This document shows, in pieces, positions 52,004-63,400 of a stretch of 64,000 nucleotides of DNA. Position 1 is the stretch's first letter; every line of letters starts with the position of its first letter. The stretch is from positions 434,001-498,000 of the forward strand of contig NZ_CP111043.1 in NCBI RefSeq assembly GCF_026250525.1, read 5' to 3'. The stretch comes from Chondrinema litorale. GTDB lineage: Bacteria > Bacteroidota > Bacteroidia > Cytophagales > Flammeovirgaceae. Position numbers and translations under genes: made by a program. The notes under the pieces are model-generated. The model had not been told where the DNA came from, made no database searches, and saw only the letters and a program-made list of their open reading frames with translations.

Positions 52004-53491
52004 TTAGTTTACATCCCAAAAAACCGGAATGGTTACATCCTGTACTTCGGTTGAGATATTGGCATTGGCAGTCGTTTCTGTTGGCGGAATTGGGAAACGC
52101 AAAGGAAATGGACCACTCGTAGATAAAGGCGTATTTAAATTATCTGGATAGCCTGTTCTTCTAAAATCTGTGTAAGATTCTATGCCATTGCCAAACATGG
52201 CTACATACTTTTCCATCATAATTATTTCTAGCTTTTCTTCGTCTGTAGTAGCTGCATTATAAGCTTCTATTCTAGCTGTTATGTAATCATCGGCACCTTC
52301 AATAGACATTCCACTAAAAGATGAGACATCTGCCATAGCTGAGGATATAGCAGCCTCAAGTAATTCTGCTGGGTCGCCTGTGGTACCCAATGTTAAAGCC
52401 GCTTCTGCTTCTATAAACATCAACATGGTATAGGTAATCATAGGAAAAATGCCATCACCTGCTCCAGATGTACTTGAAACAGACTCGCAACTTCCGTCAT
52501 CATATTTTCCACCAATCGGATAAATACCAAAAGTAGTTCTGTCTTCATCGTCGCCAGCACTAGATGTTTCTCCTCCTATTCTTCCTGAAAATGTACATGC
52601 CGCCTGATTGTAAAAATAGAAAGGTAACCTTGGGTCGTTGTTTCCGACCAAAACACTATTCATATAGGTTGACATGGAGTTTTCTAAACTACCAGCCGCA
52701 TAATCTGCTTGATAGTTCGGATGTCTGTTTTCTGGTGTATTTGACGCTCCGTATCTGAGTGAATAATTATCGGTTGATGATTCTATAAGATTGCCATTAG
52801 CCATTAACTGGTTAATTTGGGTGGTTGCCATCGCTGGGTCAACCAAACGCATTTGGTTATACATTTTTAACTTCAATGAATTTCCCATACGTTTCCAAAC
52901 ATCCAAATCTCCTCCGTATATTAAATCATCATCTGCTAAGGTCAAATTAGACTCTTTTTCAAGATCAGCTAAACCTTCGTCAATTAAAGTAAAAATTCCA
53001 TTATAAATATCTTCGCCCTTGTCAATTTTGGGATCGAAGTTGATGTCTCCTTTTAAAGCTTCTGAGAAAGGAACATCTCCAAATAAATCTACCAAAACAC
53101 TAAAAACATATGCTTTTTGTAGCTTGGCAATTCCCGAATAATTAAAATTCCCGTTAGCCTCGCCTTGCTCTATAATTGTCTGAAAATCGATTAAACCACC
53201 ACCATACAAATGAAATCCCCATGCATTGTTGTAGGTACTGCCATCGAAACCGTAATCATCAAACCGGCCATTAATGTAATGCTGTACCATGGTTGCAGCA
53301 CCTCTTTCTAACATAGAAGAAATTCCAAGTATGGCATTTGCCTGAGCTGCTGGCAATAACAAGTTTTCACTAGCCTCAGCAGGAAAATTTGGGTCTGTAT
53401 TTATATCGAGAAAATCGCTATTACTACAAGATGTTGAAAGGAAAATAGCAGGCATTAAAGCTATTAACCATTTATAAAAATATTTTTTCAT
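52004..53491 (-). CDS. SusD/RagB-family nutrient-binding lipoprotein (SusD-like group 2)
   Basis: A 495-residue lipoprotein (lipobox IFLSTSC). The opening FLDINTDPNFPAEAS is characteristic of the SusD-like_2 group, followed by helical TPR-like pairs (IAKLQKAYVFSVLVDLFGDVPFSEAL is a conserved block) and a C-terminal IMMEKYVAMFGNGIESYTDFRRTGYP motif. It forms the lid on the SusC barrel encoded 35 bp upstream and binds the nutrient at the surface. Ligand unknown. Confidence 0.93.
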   Translation of the reverse strand: MKKYFYKWLIALMPAIFLSTSCSNSDFLDINTDPNFPAEASENLLLPAAQANAILGISSMLERGAATMVQHYINGRFDDYGFDGSTYNNAWGFHLYGGGLIDFQTIIEQGEANGNFNYSGIAKLQKAYVFSVLVDLFGDVPFSEALKGDINFDPKIDKGEDIYNGIFTLIDEGLADLEKESNLTLADDDLIYGGDLDVWKRMGNSLKLKMYNQMRLVDPAMATTQINQLMANGNLIESSTDNYSLRYGASNTPENRHPNYQADYAAGSLENSMSTYMNSVLVGNNDPRLPFYFYNQAACTFSGRIGGETSSAGDDEDRTTFGIYPIGGKYDDGSCESVSSTSGAGDGIFPMITYTMLMFIEAEAALTLGTTGDPAELLEAAISSAMADVSSFSGMSIEGADDYITARIEAYNAATTDEEKLEIIMMEKYVAMFGNGIESYTDFRRTGYPDNLNTPLSTSGPFPLRFPIPPTETTANANISTEVQDVTIPVFWDVN

Positions 53492-53526
53492 GTTGATCTA
53501 ATTTGATGTTTTTGATGCTTTACTGA

Positions 53527-56500
53527 TTAGAAAGTTACCTGTAAACTCACTCCATACCTTTTAGCATTGGGTACATAAGCATACTCCAAACCTTGAATAT
53601 TACCAGAGCCCTGTCCGTTGGTTTCTGGGTCAAATCCATCTGGCATATTTGGTGCATTAAACCACAAGTTTCTACCAATTAAATTGATGGTAGCGGAGCC
53701 TATAAAAGTATTGGTAAGTAAAGATTCTGGTAAGGTATAGCCCAGACTTACTTCTCGAAGTCTAATTACTGTGGCATCATACACTGAAAACTCAGATGGT
53801 GCATTAGACGATGTTCTCCAGTAATAATCATTTGCATCGATGTAATTGTTGTTAGGCATTTTATTGCCGTTTTCATCCAAAATCGGATTGCCTAATACAT
53901 CGCCAAGCACTCCCGGTAATAGATAAGATTGTTGGCGAGCATCACCTTGTGCAGTAGAAGCCAAAACGCCTCTTCCTCTCATTTCTGATAGCGTATTAGA
54001 AAGTAAATCTCCACCTTGTTTCCAGTCGATTAAGGCATAAAGGCTTATTCCTTTGAAACTAATAGTATTGCCAATACCTAAAATAAAATCGGGGTTCGGA
54101 TCACCTATAATTACTGTAACATCTGGGTTGGTACGGTAATATCCTGTAGAGGGATCTACAATCATATTTCCTTCGTCATCTCTAAAAACTGACGTTCCTT
54201 GAATAACCCCATATGGTTCACCCGGAACAGCATAGGAACCTACTGAAGTAAAGTTACTCGAATTAGCCCCCACAGATGAAAGAGAAAGTCTTTCCAAACC
54301 ATCTACTAGCTTGGTTACTTTGTTTTCTACTTTAGTGAAATTGGCAAAAATATCCCATTGAAAACTATTAGTCAGCTTTACCGGAGTTACATTTAGGCCT
54401 AGCTCGATTCCTTTGTTGGTTAACTCACCTGCATTAGTAACCTGCGAGCGAAATCCTGAAGATGGTGAGCGAGAAACTGAGAAAATCAGATCGGTAGTGG
54501 TTCTATCGAAGTAAGTTGCATCTAGTGTAAGTCTACTGTTAAAGAAATGAAGTTCTGTTCCAAATTCAAATTCTGTAGTAAATTCAGGTTTAAGGTTAGA
54601 GTTACCTAAACTACCTTGAGTTAACAACCCAGGAACGCCTTTAAATGGAAAAACTACCGAACCTAAAAATGTACCTTCATTAGGACTACTGTACAATCTT
54701 GCTTGTGTTCCATATATACCTGCACCACGACCTACTCTACCCCAAGCAGCTCTCAATTTACCATAGTTCAATATTTTACTTTGCATTTTGAAGGCATCAG
54801 TAAATATGAAACCTAAAGTTGCTGCTGGATAGAAATAACTGTTATTACCTAATGGAAGCGAAGAAGACCAGTCGTTTCGGGCAGTTAAACCCAGAAATAG
54901 ATAATCTCTGTAATCCAGACTTATGTCGCCAAAAACACCAACTAATCGCGATTTACCATAAGTACTGATCAAGTTATTTGCTTGAGTTACATTTTGTGTA
55001 TTGTCGATATCATCTATCCCAAAAACAATAATACCTGTTCCTTTAAGAATTTCTCTGTCAGACTCTTGTTGGTTGATGTTATGCCCAAAAGTACCTCTAA
55101 TGTGGAAATCTTCATTAAGATCTTTTTCTGCAGTTACGATTAAGTTCGATTCAATCTGGCGGAAATAATACTCGTCTTGTGTAATGGAACCGATGCCATT
55201 ATCAGCCTGAGAAGATGGTGCAAAAACTTGTTTATTGGTTTGGTTATAGGTATCCATGCCTATTTTGTAGCTCACATTTAGCCAATCGGTAATATCATAA
55301 CCTATATGTGCATTAGCAAAAACCCTGTTTAAGCGTGAAGTATAAGGGTTTTCGTATACTGAAAACAATGGGTGATCTTCACCTGATCTGTAGTGATTAT
55401 CTTCATTACTTTCTGTAATATATGGATATTGATAAGGATCGTAAGAGCGAGGCATATACCATAGCTGAGTAGAAAAGCCTGAACGGACAACGCCACCACC
55501 ACCTGTAGGAGCTCCTTGTTGGTCAGAATCTATATAGGTTACAGCTCCACCAATGTACAAACCATTATCCAACTGAGCATTTCCACCTACTTTAATGTTT
55601 GTTCTTGTGAGTTCAGAATTTGGTATCATACCTTGTGTATAAACATTACTCGCAGTTACTACCAAATTTGCTTTCTCATTTCCTCCTCTTATAGAAATAG
55701 AGTTTTCTAGATTAGAACCTGTTTTAAAAAAGTCTTTAACATTGTTTGGATACAATTGATAAGCAACTCGATTGTTTTGCCAATCCCAGATAGAATCAAG
55801 ATCGTTTACAGATGGTCCCCAACTACCAAAAAAGGCATTACTAAAAATACCCGAACCACCTCCGGTAGTTCCTCCTTGCCCAAATCGGCTCTGCAATTCA
55901 GGAATTCCAGCAACTTTTTCTATGGTATAAGAACTTCTAAGAGTTACTTCTAAGCCTTTATTAGAACCCGAAACCCCAGATTTTGTAGTGATTAAAATTA
56001 CACCATTTGCTGCCCTTTCTCCATAAAGTGCCGCCGCAGCGGCTCCTTTTAGCACACTTATAGATTCAATATCGTTGGGGTCGATATCTGAAGCCCTGTT
56101 GGCATAAGGTGCACCAGAAACCAAAGTATTATCTGTTCTAATACTGGAATTATCAAAGGGGATTCCATCTACAACAAATAATGGCTGATTACTTCCTTTT
56201 AAAGATGAAATTCCCCTAATGTTGATATTGGTTGAGGCACCTGGCGAACCGTTTGAACCTTGAATATTTACACCCGGTATTTTACCAGATAATGATCTAA
56301 TTACATCCGACTCTGCTTTTTGTGCAATGCTTTTACCTTTAATTTCAGTTACTGCATAGCCCAGTGCTTTCTTAGATCTTTCGATTCCTACAGCGGTAAC
56401 AATTACTTCTGAAAGTACCTGATTACTTGATTTTAAGGTGAAATCTATTACGGAGTTATTTCCGATTTCTACTTCGGCAGTTTCGTAGCCAACATAGCTC

Positions 56501-56736
56501 ATTACCAAAGTTGTTGTTCCCGATGGTAATGCAATTCTGTACTTTCCATCCACATCTGTTACTGTTCCTTGTGAGGTACCTTTTAGCAAAATGGAAACTC
56601 CCGGAAGTGGTGATTTATCTTCTTCAGAAAAGACAGTACCGGTTATTGTTCTTTCCTGTGCCAGACTCAATTGAGAAATCAGACAAAAAGCTGACATACA
56701 AAAGAGCCTGAAGCAAATCTGTAATGATTTAATCAT
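53527..56736 (-). CDS. SusC/RagA-family TonB-dependent outer-membrane receptor
   Basis: A 1069-residue protein. Signal peptide residues 1-26 end LSLAQ. A carboxypeptidase-regulatory-like domain follows (TITGTVFSEEDKSPLPGVSI), then a plug with VIVTAVGIERSKKALGY, INIRGISSLKGSNQPLFVVD and ISVLKGAAAAALYGERAANG, then a 22-strand barrel closing on SLQVTF. It is first in the operon with susD and a lipoprotein. The operon starts after a 928-bp divergent intergenic region. No SusR, hybrid two-component or sigma/anti-sigma gene is adjacent, so control is not clear. Confidence 0.95.
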   Translation of the reverse strand: MIKSLQICFRLFCMSAFCLISQLSLAQERTITGTVFSEEDKSPLPGVSILLKGTSQGTVTDVDGKYRIALPSGTTTLVMSYVGYETAEVEIGNNSVIDFTLKSSNQVLSEVIVTAVGIERSKKALGYAVTEIKGKSIAQKAESDVIRSLSGKIPGVNIQGSNGSPGASTNINIRGISSLKGSNQPLFVVDGIPFDNSSIRTDNTLVSGAPYANRASDIDPNDIESISVLKGAAAAALYGERAANGVILITTKSGVSGSNKGLEVTLRSSYTIEKVAGIPELQSRFGQGGTTGGGSGIFSNAFFGSWGPSVNDLDSIWDWQNNRVAYQLYPNNVKDFFKTGSNLENSISIRGGNEKANLVVTASNVYTQGMIPNSELTRTNIKVGGNAQLDNGLYIGGAVTYIDSDQQGAPTGGGGVVRSGFSTQLWYMPRSYDPYQYPYITESNEDNHYRSGEDHPLFSVYENPYTSRLNRVFANAHIGYDITDWLNVSYKIGMDTYNQTNKQVFAPSSQADNGIGSITQDEYYFRQIESNLIVTAEKDLNEDFHIRGTFGHNINQQESDREILKGTGIIVFGIDDIDNTQNVTQANNLISTYGKSRLVGVFGDISLDYRDYLFLGLTARNDWSSSLPLGNNSYFYPAATLGFIFTDAFKMQSKILNYGKLRAAWGRVGRGAGIYGTQARLYSSPNEGTFLGSVVFPFKGVPGLLTQGSLGNSNLKPEFTTEFEFGTELHFFNSRLTLDATYFDRTTTDLIFSVSRSPSSGFRSQVTNAGELTNKGIELGLNVTPVKLTNSFQWDIFANFTKVENKVTKLVDGLERLSLSSVGANSSNFTSVGSYAVPGEPYGVIQGTSVFRDDEGNMIVDPSTGYYRTNPDVTVIIGDPNPDFILGIGNTISFKGISLYALIDWKQGGDLLSNTLSEMRGRGVLASTAQGDARQQSYLLPGVLGDVLGNPILDENGNKMPNNNYIDANDYYWRTSSNAPSEFSVYDATVIRLREVSLGYTLPESLLTNTFIGSATINLIGRNLWFNAPNMPDGFDPETNGQGSGNIQGLEYAYVPNAKRYGVSLQVTF

Positions 56737-57664
56737 ACGAAAAATGATTTGTTAAAAAATTAATTTGACACCCAGAAATATGTTGTTATTGCGGGTAGGA
56801 TTTCTTCAAATTTGGCAAAAAATCAATTGAAAATACATCACTAGGAATTGGTTATTTTTAGGGCAAAAAAGTCTCCCCTGTTTTGTGGCAAGAATTAAAT
56901 TAACCCAAATACACATTGTTATATAAATAACCAAACAACATACTTATCTGCCATTTAAATAAAAATCAGATTGGTAATCCTACAAAAACAAGGATTGAAT
57001 AACAGGTAAAACGAAATAAAGAGGATTGAACAACTCCCCCCAATAAGAGTTATTCTGTATGTTAATTTTGTTAAAAAAAAGTCAAATTCAGTTAAATAGC
57101 AGTTAATTTATATTGAATTTCGTATAGTAATTCACATAGAATGGGGTATATACTATTCCATTACAAAAAATTATACTAGCTAAAACCATAACCATGATTA
57201 ATTTATCATTTTTTTCAACTACAAAATTATTTGTAATTATCAAGCATTTTTCTTGTACTTAGCAAGTGTTAAGTTACAAACCCCTCCACAAAATCTTTCT
57301 ATTAGCCTGAATACCAGATAGATACAATTATAGCATTTTAATGAATTGGAGATAGCTTATTGTAAATATCAATTATTTAAATGGTGAGATACTTCAGCAG
57401 AAGTTATATTACTAGTTTAAATTATCTTAATAAATAGATAGATAGGAATGTGAAAATATTGGCAAGCTTAATCGAGAAATAGATTGATCAGTAATATCTA
57501 CCATTAAAAGTTAATATCTGCCTGAAACCCTTTTCTCATTAGCAATATTAAAATTATATTAATTAAATTGTGGATAATATTTTGTTTTAATATCCAGCAA
57601 ACATGAACATAAAACAAAAGGCATCTAAAATCTCTTTGAGTTTTTATATCCAGTAGATCAAATT
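56737..57664. other. Long divergent intergenic region, susC / S41 protease
   Basis: A 928-bp AT-rich gap. It should hold promoters for both genes. A direct repeat AGGATTGAAtAACa / AGGATTGAAcAACt occurs at 56991 and 57022, start to start 31 bp, a possible regulator-binding pair. A C-rich short hairpin AACTC CCCCCAATAA GAGTT lies near 57030-57050. No protein-coding frame or RNA gene was recognised. Confidence 0.4.
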
Positions 57665-59743
57665 ATGAATTTAAATAAAAAAATAATGAAGAAGATCATT
57701 CTTATTATAATCCCTATAGCCCTTTTGGTCTTAGGGTTTGTAGCAATTGAACCTACTACACCTTTACATAATTTAATAACACAAACTACAAACGATAGCA
57801 CTGGAGTACTTAAACCAAAACCAGAGCATTACAAAGAAGCCGCACTTATTGCAGCTATATTAAACCAACACCATTACAGTAAAGTAAAAATTGACGATTC
57901 ACTATCTAGTGCAATCTTTGAAGAATACGTAAACTCTTACGATAGTTACCATATCTACTTTACACAAGAAGACTTAAACTCATTTGAAAAATACCGTTAT
58001 CAGCTGGATGATCTTTTATTAAATGGTGATGTAAATTTTGCTTTTGATGTTTTTAAAGTTTTTAGAGAAAGATTTAATGAGCGCATGAGAGCTATTCCGG
58101 GTATTCTTAAAACTGGATTTGATTTCACTAAAGATGAATACATTGAAGCAGACCTTCCGAAAACTTGGTATGCAACACAACCTGAGATAGATGATGCATG
58201 GAGAAAACTTTTGAAAAGCCAAGCTTTAAACATGAAGTTGGCAGGTAAAGAAACAGAAGACATTAACAAGACCATTCAAGATCGTTATGATAGATATGAA
58301 AAACTAATTTCGCAATACAACAGCGAAGACGTATTTCAGCTTTATATGAATTCTTTTGCAGGCACCTTTGACCCTCACACCTCTTATTTCTCCCCTATTA
58401 GTGCAGAAAACTTTGAGATTGATATGAGCCTTTCTCTTGAAGGAATCGGTGCAAGACTATATTCTAAAGACGACTATATTACATTTAGCGAAATTATACC
58501 TGGTGGACCAGCATTTAAAAGCAAAAAACTATTTGAAGGCGATCGTATAGTTGGTGTTGCTCAAGAAGGAGATACTTCTTTTGTAAACATAATTGGTTGG
58601 AGAACAGACGATGCAGTGCAATTGATTAGAGGCCCTAAAGACTCTAAAGTATCACTTCAAATTTTAGATGCTGAAGCTACTATTGGTGCAATTCCAAAAG
58701 AAATAACAATAGTAAGAGATAAAATAAAATTAGAAGAACAAGCTGCTACCAAAGAGATTGTTCCAGTAACATATAAGAACAACCAATATAATATTGGCGT
58801 AATCAACATTCCTTCTTTCTACAGAAACTTTGAGGCTCAACGACAAGGAGACGAAAACTTTGAAAGTACGCAAAGAGATGTGAAAAGAATTCTAAATGAA
58901 TTGAAAGCAGAAAATGTTGATGGTGTTTTAATTGACCTTAGAAGAAATGGTGGTGGTTCTTTACAAGAAGCCATTGAGCTTACCGGATTGTTTATCCCAG
59001 ATGGACCAGTAGTGCAAGTAAAAAATGCAGATGGTTCTATTGATGTAGGTACAGATCCTGATCCTGAAACTGTTTATGATGGACCATTAGCTGTAATGGT
59101 AGATAGATTTAGTGCTTCTGCTTCTGAGATTTTCACTGGTGCAATTCAAGATTATAAAAGAGGTGTGATTATAGGCGAGCAAACTTTTGGTAAAGGTACT
59201 GTTCAAAACTTAATTGCATTAGATAGATTTATACAGAACAGCGATGAGAAACTAGGTCAATTAAAATTGACATTGGCTAAATATTATCGCATTAACGGAA
59301 GCAGCACTCAACATTTGGGTGTGAGCCCAGATATTGCATTTCCTTCCCCATTTTCTGCTGAAGAATACGGTGAGAGCGCTCAAGCTAATGCCCTTCCTTG
59401 GGATCAAATTAGATCAACTGTATATCAGACAATGAATCAAGTTGATGAAAAATTGATTGATCGTTTAAATATCTCTTACAGCCAAAGACTTAAAACTAAC
59501 AAAGAGCTGCAAGAATTAATAGAAGGCATTGAGTATATCAAAGAGAATAAAGGAAAAGATCAAATTTCTTTGAATGAAGAGGTTAGAAAAGAAGAGCTAG
59601 AAGAAGAAGAAGCCAAAAGAGAGAAAATGAAGATCTCTGATTCGGATGAAGAAGGAGAAGGAGAAAGTGAGAAGAAAGACGATGACATCTATTTGAAAGA
59701 AGGAACATTAATATTAGCAGAGATGATTGCGAATGTTGGATAA
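57665..59743 (+). CDS. Tail-specific C-terminal processing protease (S41 family)
   Basis: A 692-residue periplasmic protease. An N-terminal signal/anchor is present (MKKIILIIIPIALLVLGFVAI after a possible earlier ATG; either start works). The tail-specific protease N-terminal domain (50-235) includes SYDSYHIYFTQEDL. A PDZ domain (about 245-335) includes EGIGARLYSKDDYITFSEIIPGG in parts. The S41 catalytic domain has RNGGGSLQEAIELTG, the nucleophile Ser near 484 in DRFSASASEIFTG and the general-base Lys near 509 in TFGKGTVQ. The C-terminal domain (from about 560) contains an acidic stretch (EEEEAKREKMKISDSDEEGE). It degrades proteins with non-polar C-termini and processes envelope proteins. Confidence 0.93.
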   Translation: MNLNKKIMKKIILIIIPIALLVLGFVAIEPTTPLHNLITQTTNDSTGVLKPKPEHYKEAALIAAILNQHHYSKVKIDDSLSSAIFEEYVNSYDSYHIYFTQEDLNSFEKYRYQLDDLLLNGDVNFAFDVFKVFRERFNERMRAIPGILKTGFDFTKDEYIEADLPKTWYATQPEIDDAWRKLLKSQALNMKLAGKETEDINKTIQDRYDRYEKLISQYNSEDVFQLYMNSFAGTFDPHTSYFSPISAENFEIDMSLSLEGIGARLYSKDDYITFSEIIPGGPAFKSKKLFEGDRIVGVAQEGDTSFVNIIGWRTDDAVQLIRGPKDSKVSLQILDAEATIGAIPKEITIVRDKIKLEEQAATKEIVPVTYKNNQYNIGVINIPSFYRNFEAQRQGDENFESTQRDVKRILNELKAENVDGVLIDLRRNGGGSLQEAIELTGLFIPDGPVVQVKNADGSIDVGTDPDPETVYDGPLAVMVDRFSASASEIFTGAIQDYKRGVIIGEQTFGKGTVQNLIALDRFIQNSDEKLGQLKLTLAKYYRINGSSTQHLGVSPDIAFPSPFSAEEYGESAQANALPWDQIRSTVYQTMNQVDEKLIDRLNISYSQRLKTNKELQELIEGIEYIKENKGKDQISLNEEVRKEELEEEEAKREKMKISDSDEEGEGESEKKDDDIYLKEGTLILAEMIANVG

Positions 59744-59765
59744 TCAACTATCATTTCAAATTACA

Positions 59766-59806
59766 GAAGGCCGACTGGGAATCTCCCAATCGGCCTTTTT
59801 TTTAAT
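59766..59806 (+). terminator. Strong hairpin terminator of the S41 protease gene
   Basis: GGCCGACTGGGA pairs with TCCCAATCGGCC around a 3-base loop (one mismatch) and is followed by eight T. It lies 23 bp after the stop codon. Confidence 0.92.
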
Positions 59807-60139
59807 TAATTATAGGTAAAAAAAAGCCAACTCATATAACAATGCATAAAGCAAGCAAGCTGAAAAGTCATTTTTCCAAATAGCTAATTAAGCATAATTA
59901 AATTTAAAATTACCAAATCGTTAAAGTGAGATAAAAAAAAATAAAAAATATTTAAACTTAAAAGTACCCATTTTTATCAGTCTTGAAAGGCTGTACATGA
60001 CTCAAAAAACAAAATATTATATTGTCTATGCCAATTATGTAGCAGCGTTAAAAATCCACTACCCTATTCCTATATATTAAAAAACTTTCAATAAAACACA
60101 TGTTTAATTGAAAATTTTTTAAATAAACTATCTATTGAT

Positions 60140-60147
60140 TACATTTG
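60140..60147 (+). promoter_or_regulatory. Possible Bacteroidota -7 element (TACATTTG)
   Basis: TACATTTG fits TAnnTTTG. It lies about 350 bp before the susC start codon, which would give a long untranslated leader. No matching -33 element at the standard spacing was found. Confidence 0.35.
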
Positions 60148-60422
60148 CAGCATTAAATGATCTGATTGCTAAGACTAAATAATAATTGCTTGAACTAATC
60201 AAGTGTAGGTTATCTTTGTTTTAAAAGTAAAGCATAAGATATCTATTATTTAAATCATTATTCATATAGACACTATAGTATGACGAAATACTACTTTAGC
60301 AATTTCTTAAAACCTCCATATACTATTAATTTTTTCAAAATCAGTTTTTCATCCTTTTACCACTTAAAATTTAAGCCTTTAATATAGTCTTATTTTTTAA
60401 GCATCGATTTTCCTTAACCTCA

Positions 60423-60468
60423 CATTAACTAACATGTTAATGCTGGCACTGCTGTGTTAGCACGCTAA
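60423..60468 (+). promoter_or_regulatory. Inverted repeats just upstream of susC
   Basis: CATTAAC TAACAT GTTAATG (60423-60442) and TTAGCACGCTAA (60457-60468) are two adjacent imperfect palindromes ending 28 bp before the ATG. They could be a protein-binding operator or a leader RNA hairpin near the ribosome-binding region. Function is inferred from symmetry only. Confidence 0.4.
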
Positions 60469-60496
60469 TTTTTATCAATAATTTAAATTTATAACA

Positions 60497-63400
60497 ATGA
60501 GGAAAAGACTACTTTTAATTTTCTTTTATCTCTGCGCCGCTACCGGCTTGGCAATGGGACAAGAAAGAACAGTAACAGGTACAGTAGTTTCTACAGAAGA
60601 CGGTTCAACACTTCCTGGTGTTAACGTATTAATTAAAGGTACATCAACTGGTACTATTACTGACATTGACGGTAACTACAGAATAACTGTTCCCGGAAAC
60701 GATGCAGTATTACAATTCAGTTATGTTGGTTTTTCTACAAAAGAAGTTACAGTTGGCGCTCAATCTACAGTTGACATAGATTTAGGCCCAGACTACACTG
60801 AAATATCAGAAGTGGTTGTAGTTGGTTATGGAACTAAAAGAAAAGAAGAACTTACTGGTTCTATTGAAGTTGTTGGAGCTGAAAAACTTGAACAACTACC
60901 TTCATCTTCTTTCCAAAGTGCATTACAAGGTAGTGTAGCTGGTATGCAAGTTACCACTACTGATGGTGCTCCAGGAGCTGGAATTTCTGTAAGAGTTAGA
61001 GGAGTTGGTTCTATTAATGCTTCAAACGATCCATTATATGTAATTGATGGTATTCCAGTAAGTTCTGGAAGTATCTCTCAAACTGACTTTGGTAATGGGG
61101 GAAGAAGCTCAAATGTACTAGCTTCATTAAACCCAAATGATATTCAGAATATAACAGTTCTTAAAGATGCATCATCAACTGCTATTTATGGTTCAAGAGG
61201 TGCAAATGGTGTAGTATTAATTACTACAAAAAGTGGTGCTGCTGGTAAAGCAAAAATAGATTTAAAAACTCAAGTAGGTTTTTCAGATTTTGCTTATAAC
61301 AACCTTTTAGAACCTGTAAATGCAGATCAATACACAGAACTTTTTCATGAAGGAAACATTAACAGAGGATATACCCTCGAAGAATCACAGGAAGAGTTTA
61401 ATACTAACTTTCCCGATCTAGCTAATACAAACTGGTTAGATGAAATGACTCAAACTGGTGTTAGTCAACAATACGATTTAAGTGCAACTGGTGGTAGTGA
61501 TAAAGTTACATATTTCCTTTCTGGTGGTTATTACAATCAAGAAGGTGTTACAAAAGAAAATAAATTCGAACGATTTTCAGGCCGTGCTAATGTAAAAGCA
61601 AATCTTTCTGAAAAATTAATAGTTTCTAACAACATCAACCTTTCTCAATTTACTCAGAGGGGTATTACTGATGGAACTGCATGGGAAGCGCCTTACTACC
61701 TTGCTTCATTATTACCTCCAACTATTCCTGTAAAAGATGACCAAGGAAGATATTATGGTGATCACACCAATATCATGGGTGGTAATAATCCCGTAGGTCA
61801 ACTTTATGACAATACTCGAGAATTAAAACAAACTAGAATCATCGATAATATTACTGCAACTTATGATATTATAGAAGATCTAACTTTTAGTTCGAAATGG
61901 AGTTTTGATATCCTAAATATCAACGAGTTTATTTTTGAAAATGGTCGATATGGTGATGGTAGAAATATAGGAGGCTTTGGTAATACAGCCACAACAAGTG
62001 AAATAAACTGGATTGGTACTCAAACATTGCAATACAGCAAAACCTTTAATGAGGATCATAATTTTGATATATTAATAGGTTATGAATCTCAAAAAGTAAC
62101 AAGAGATATAGTAGAAACAGAGGCCCAAAATTATCCGCATCCTGATTTACAAGTGTTAGCTAACGCTTCAACACCTACAGCAGCATATAGTAATAAAACA
62201 GATTATTCATTTCTTTCATATTTTTCAAGAATTAATTATGACTTTGCTGGCAAATATTATGGTTCTGTTTCTTTACGAAGAGATGCATCATCAAGATTTA
62301 GCCCAGAAAACAGATGGAGTACTTTTTGGTCTGTTGGAGGTGGTTACACCATTAGTGAAGAAGCTTTTATGGATAATGTTTCATGGGTAAACAATCTTAA
62401 ATTGAGAGCCAGTTACGGTGTAACAGGTAATGCAAACATTGGTAACTTTAGTTGGGCAGGATTATATGAATTTAGTAATATAAACTACCAAGATGGCCCA
62501 GGAGGTGTTCCAAGTCAAGTAGCAAACTCTGCACTTACATGGGAGTCTCAAGAAAACTTTAACATAGGTATTGATTTTCTACTGTTAAATAGCAGGTTAT
62601 CAGGTAATATTGAATACTTCATCAGACAATCTACAGATTTAATTCTTGACCGACCTCTTTCTTATACCACGGGATTTCAAAGTGTAACACAAAATGTGGG
62701 AGATATGAGAAACAATGGTGTTGAAATTGCCTTAAACGCTAATTTAGTTCAAACCCCGAACTTTACTCTAGATTTAGGTGGTAACATTACCTTCCTTAAT
62801 AATGAGATAACTCATCTACCTGAACCTTTTGTTGACCCAGATTTTGATGAGTTTAGAAGAGAAGAAGGCCGCGACTTCCAAGAGTTTTACTTATTTGGTT
62901 GGGCAGGAGTTGATCCTGATAATGGAGATGCTTTATTTTACACTGATGGTACTAAACAAGAAACTACAAATGATATTAATGAAGCATCACGTTTCTACGA
63001 TGGTAAAAGTGCATCACCAGATTACTATGGAGGTATTAATTTAAACGCAGCTTACAAAGGTTTATCTCTAAACTTCTTTTTTAACTATCAATTCGGAAAC
63101 TATGTATATGATGGGCCAGGATGGGTTATCCATAGTGATGGACGTTACTTTCCAAGAAGTACTTCAGTATACGCTTATGAAAACAGATGGCAACAACCAG
63201 GTGATGAAGCATTATTTCCTAGATATGTAGCAGGTAATACAAGTGGATCAAATACTCAAAACTCATCAAGATATTTATATAAAGGTGATTTTATACGTCT
63301 TAAAACAATCAACCTTGCTTACGACTTTCCAGCTACTATTACTAGCAAACTAAATGTACGTTCACTTAGAGTTTACACAAACTTGAACAACTATTTCACA

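Larger units (their letters stand above)
59807..60496. other. Long leader/intergenic region upstream of susC
   Basis: A 690-bp AT-rich stretch without a recognised gene. It holds a possible -7 element at 60140 and, close to the start codon, two inverted repeats (60423-60442 and 60457-60468). A long untranslated leader with RNA or protein control is possible. Confidence 0.4.
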
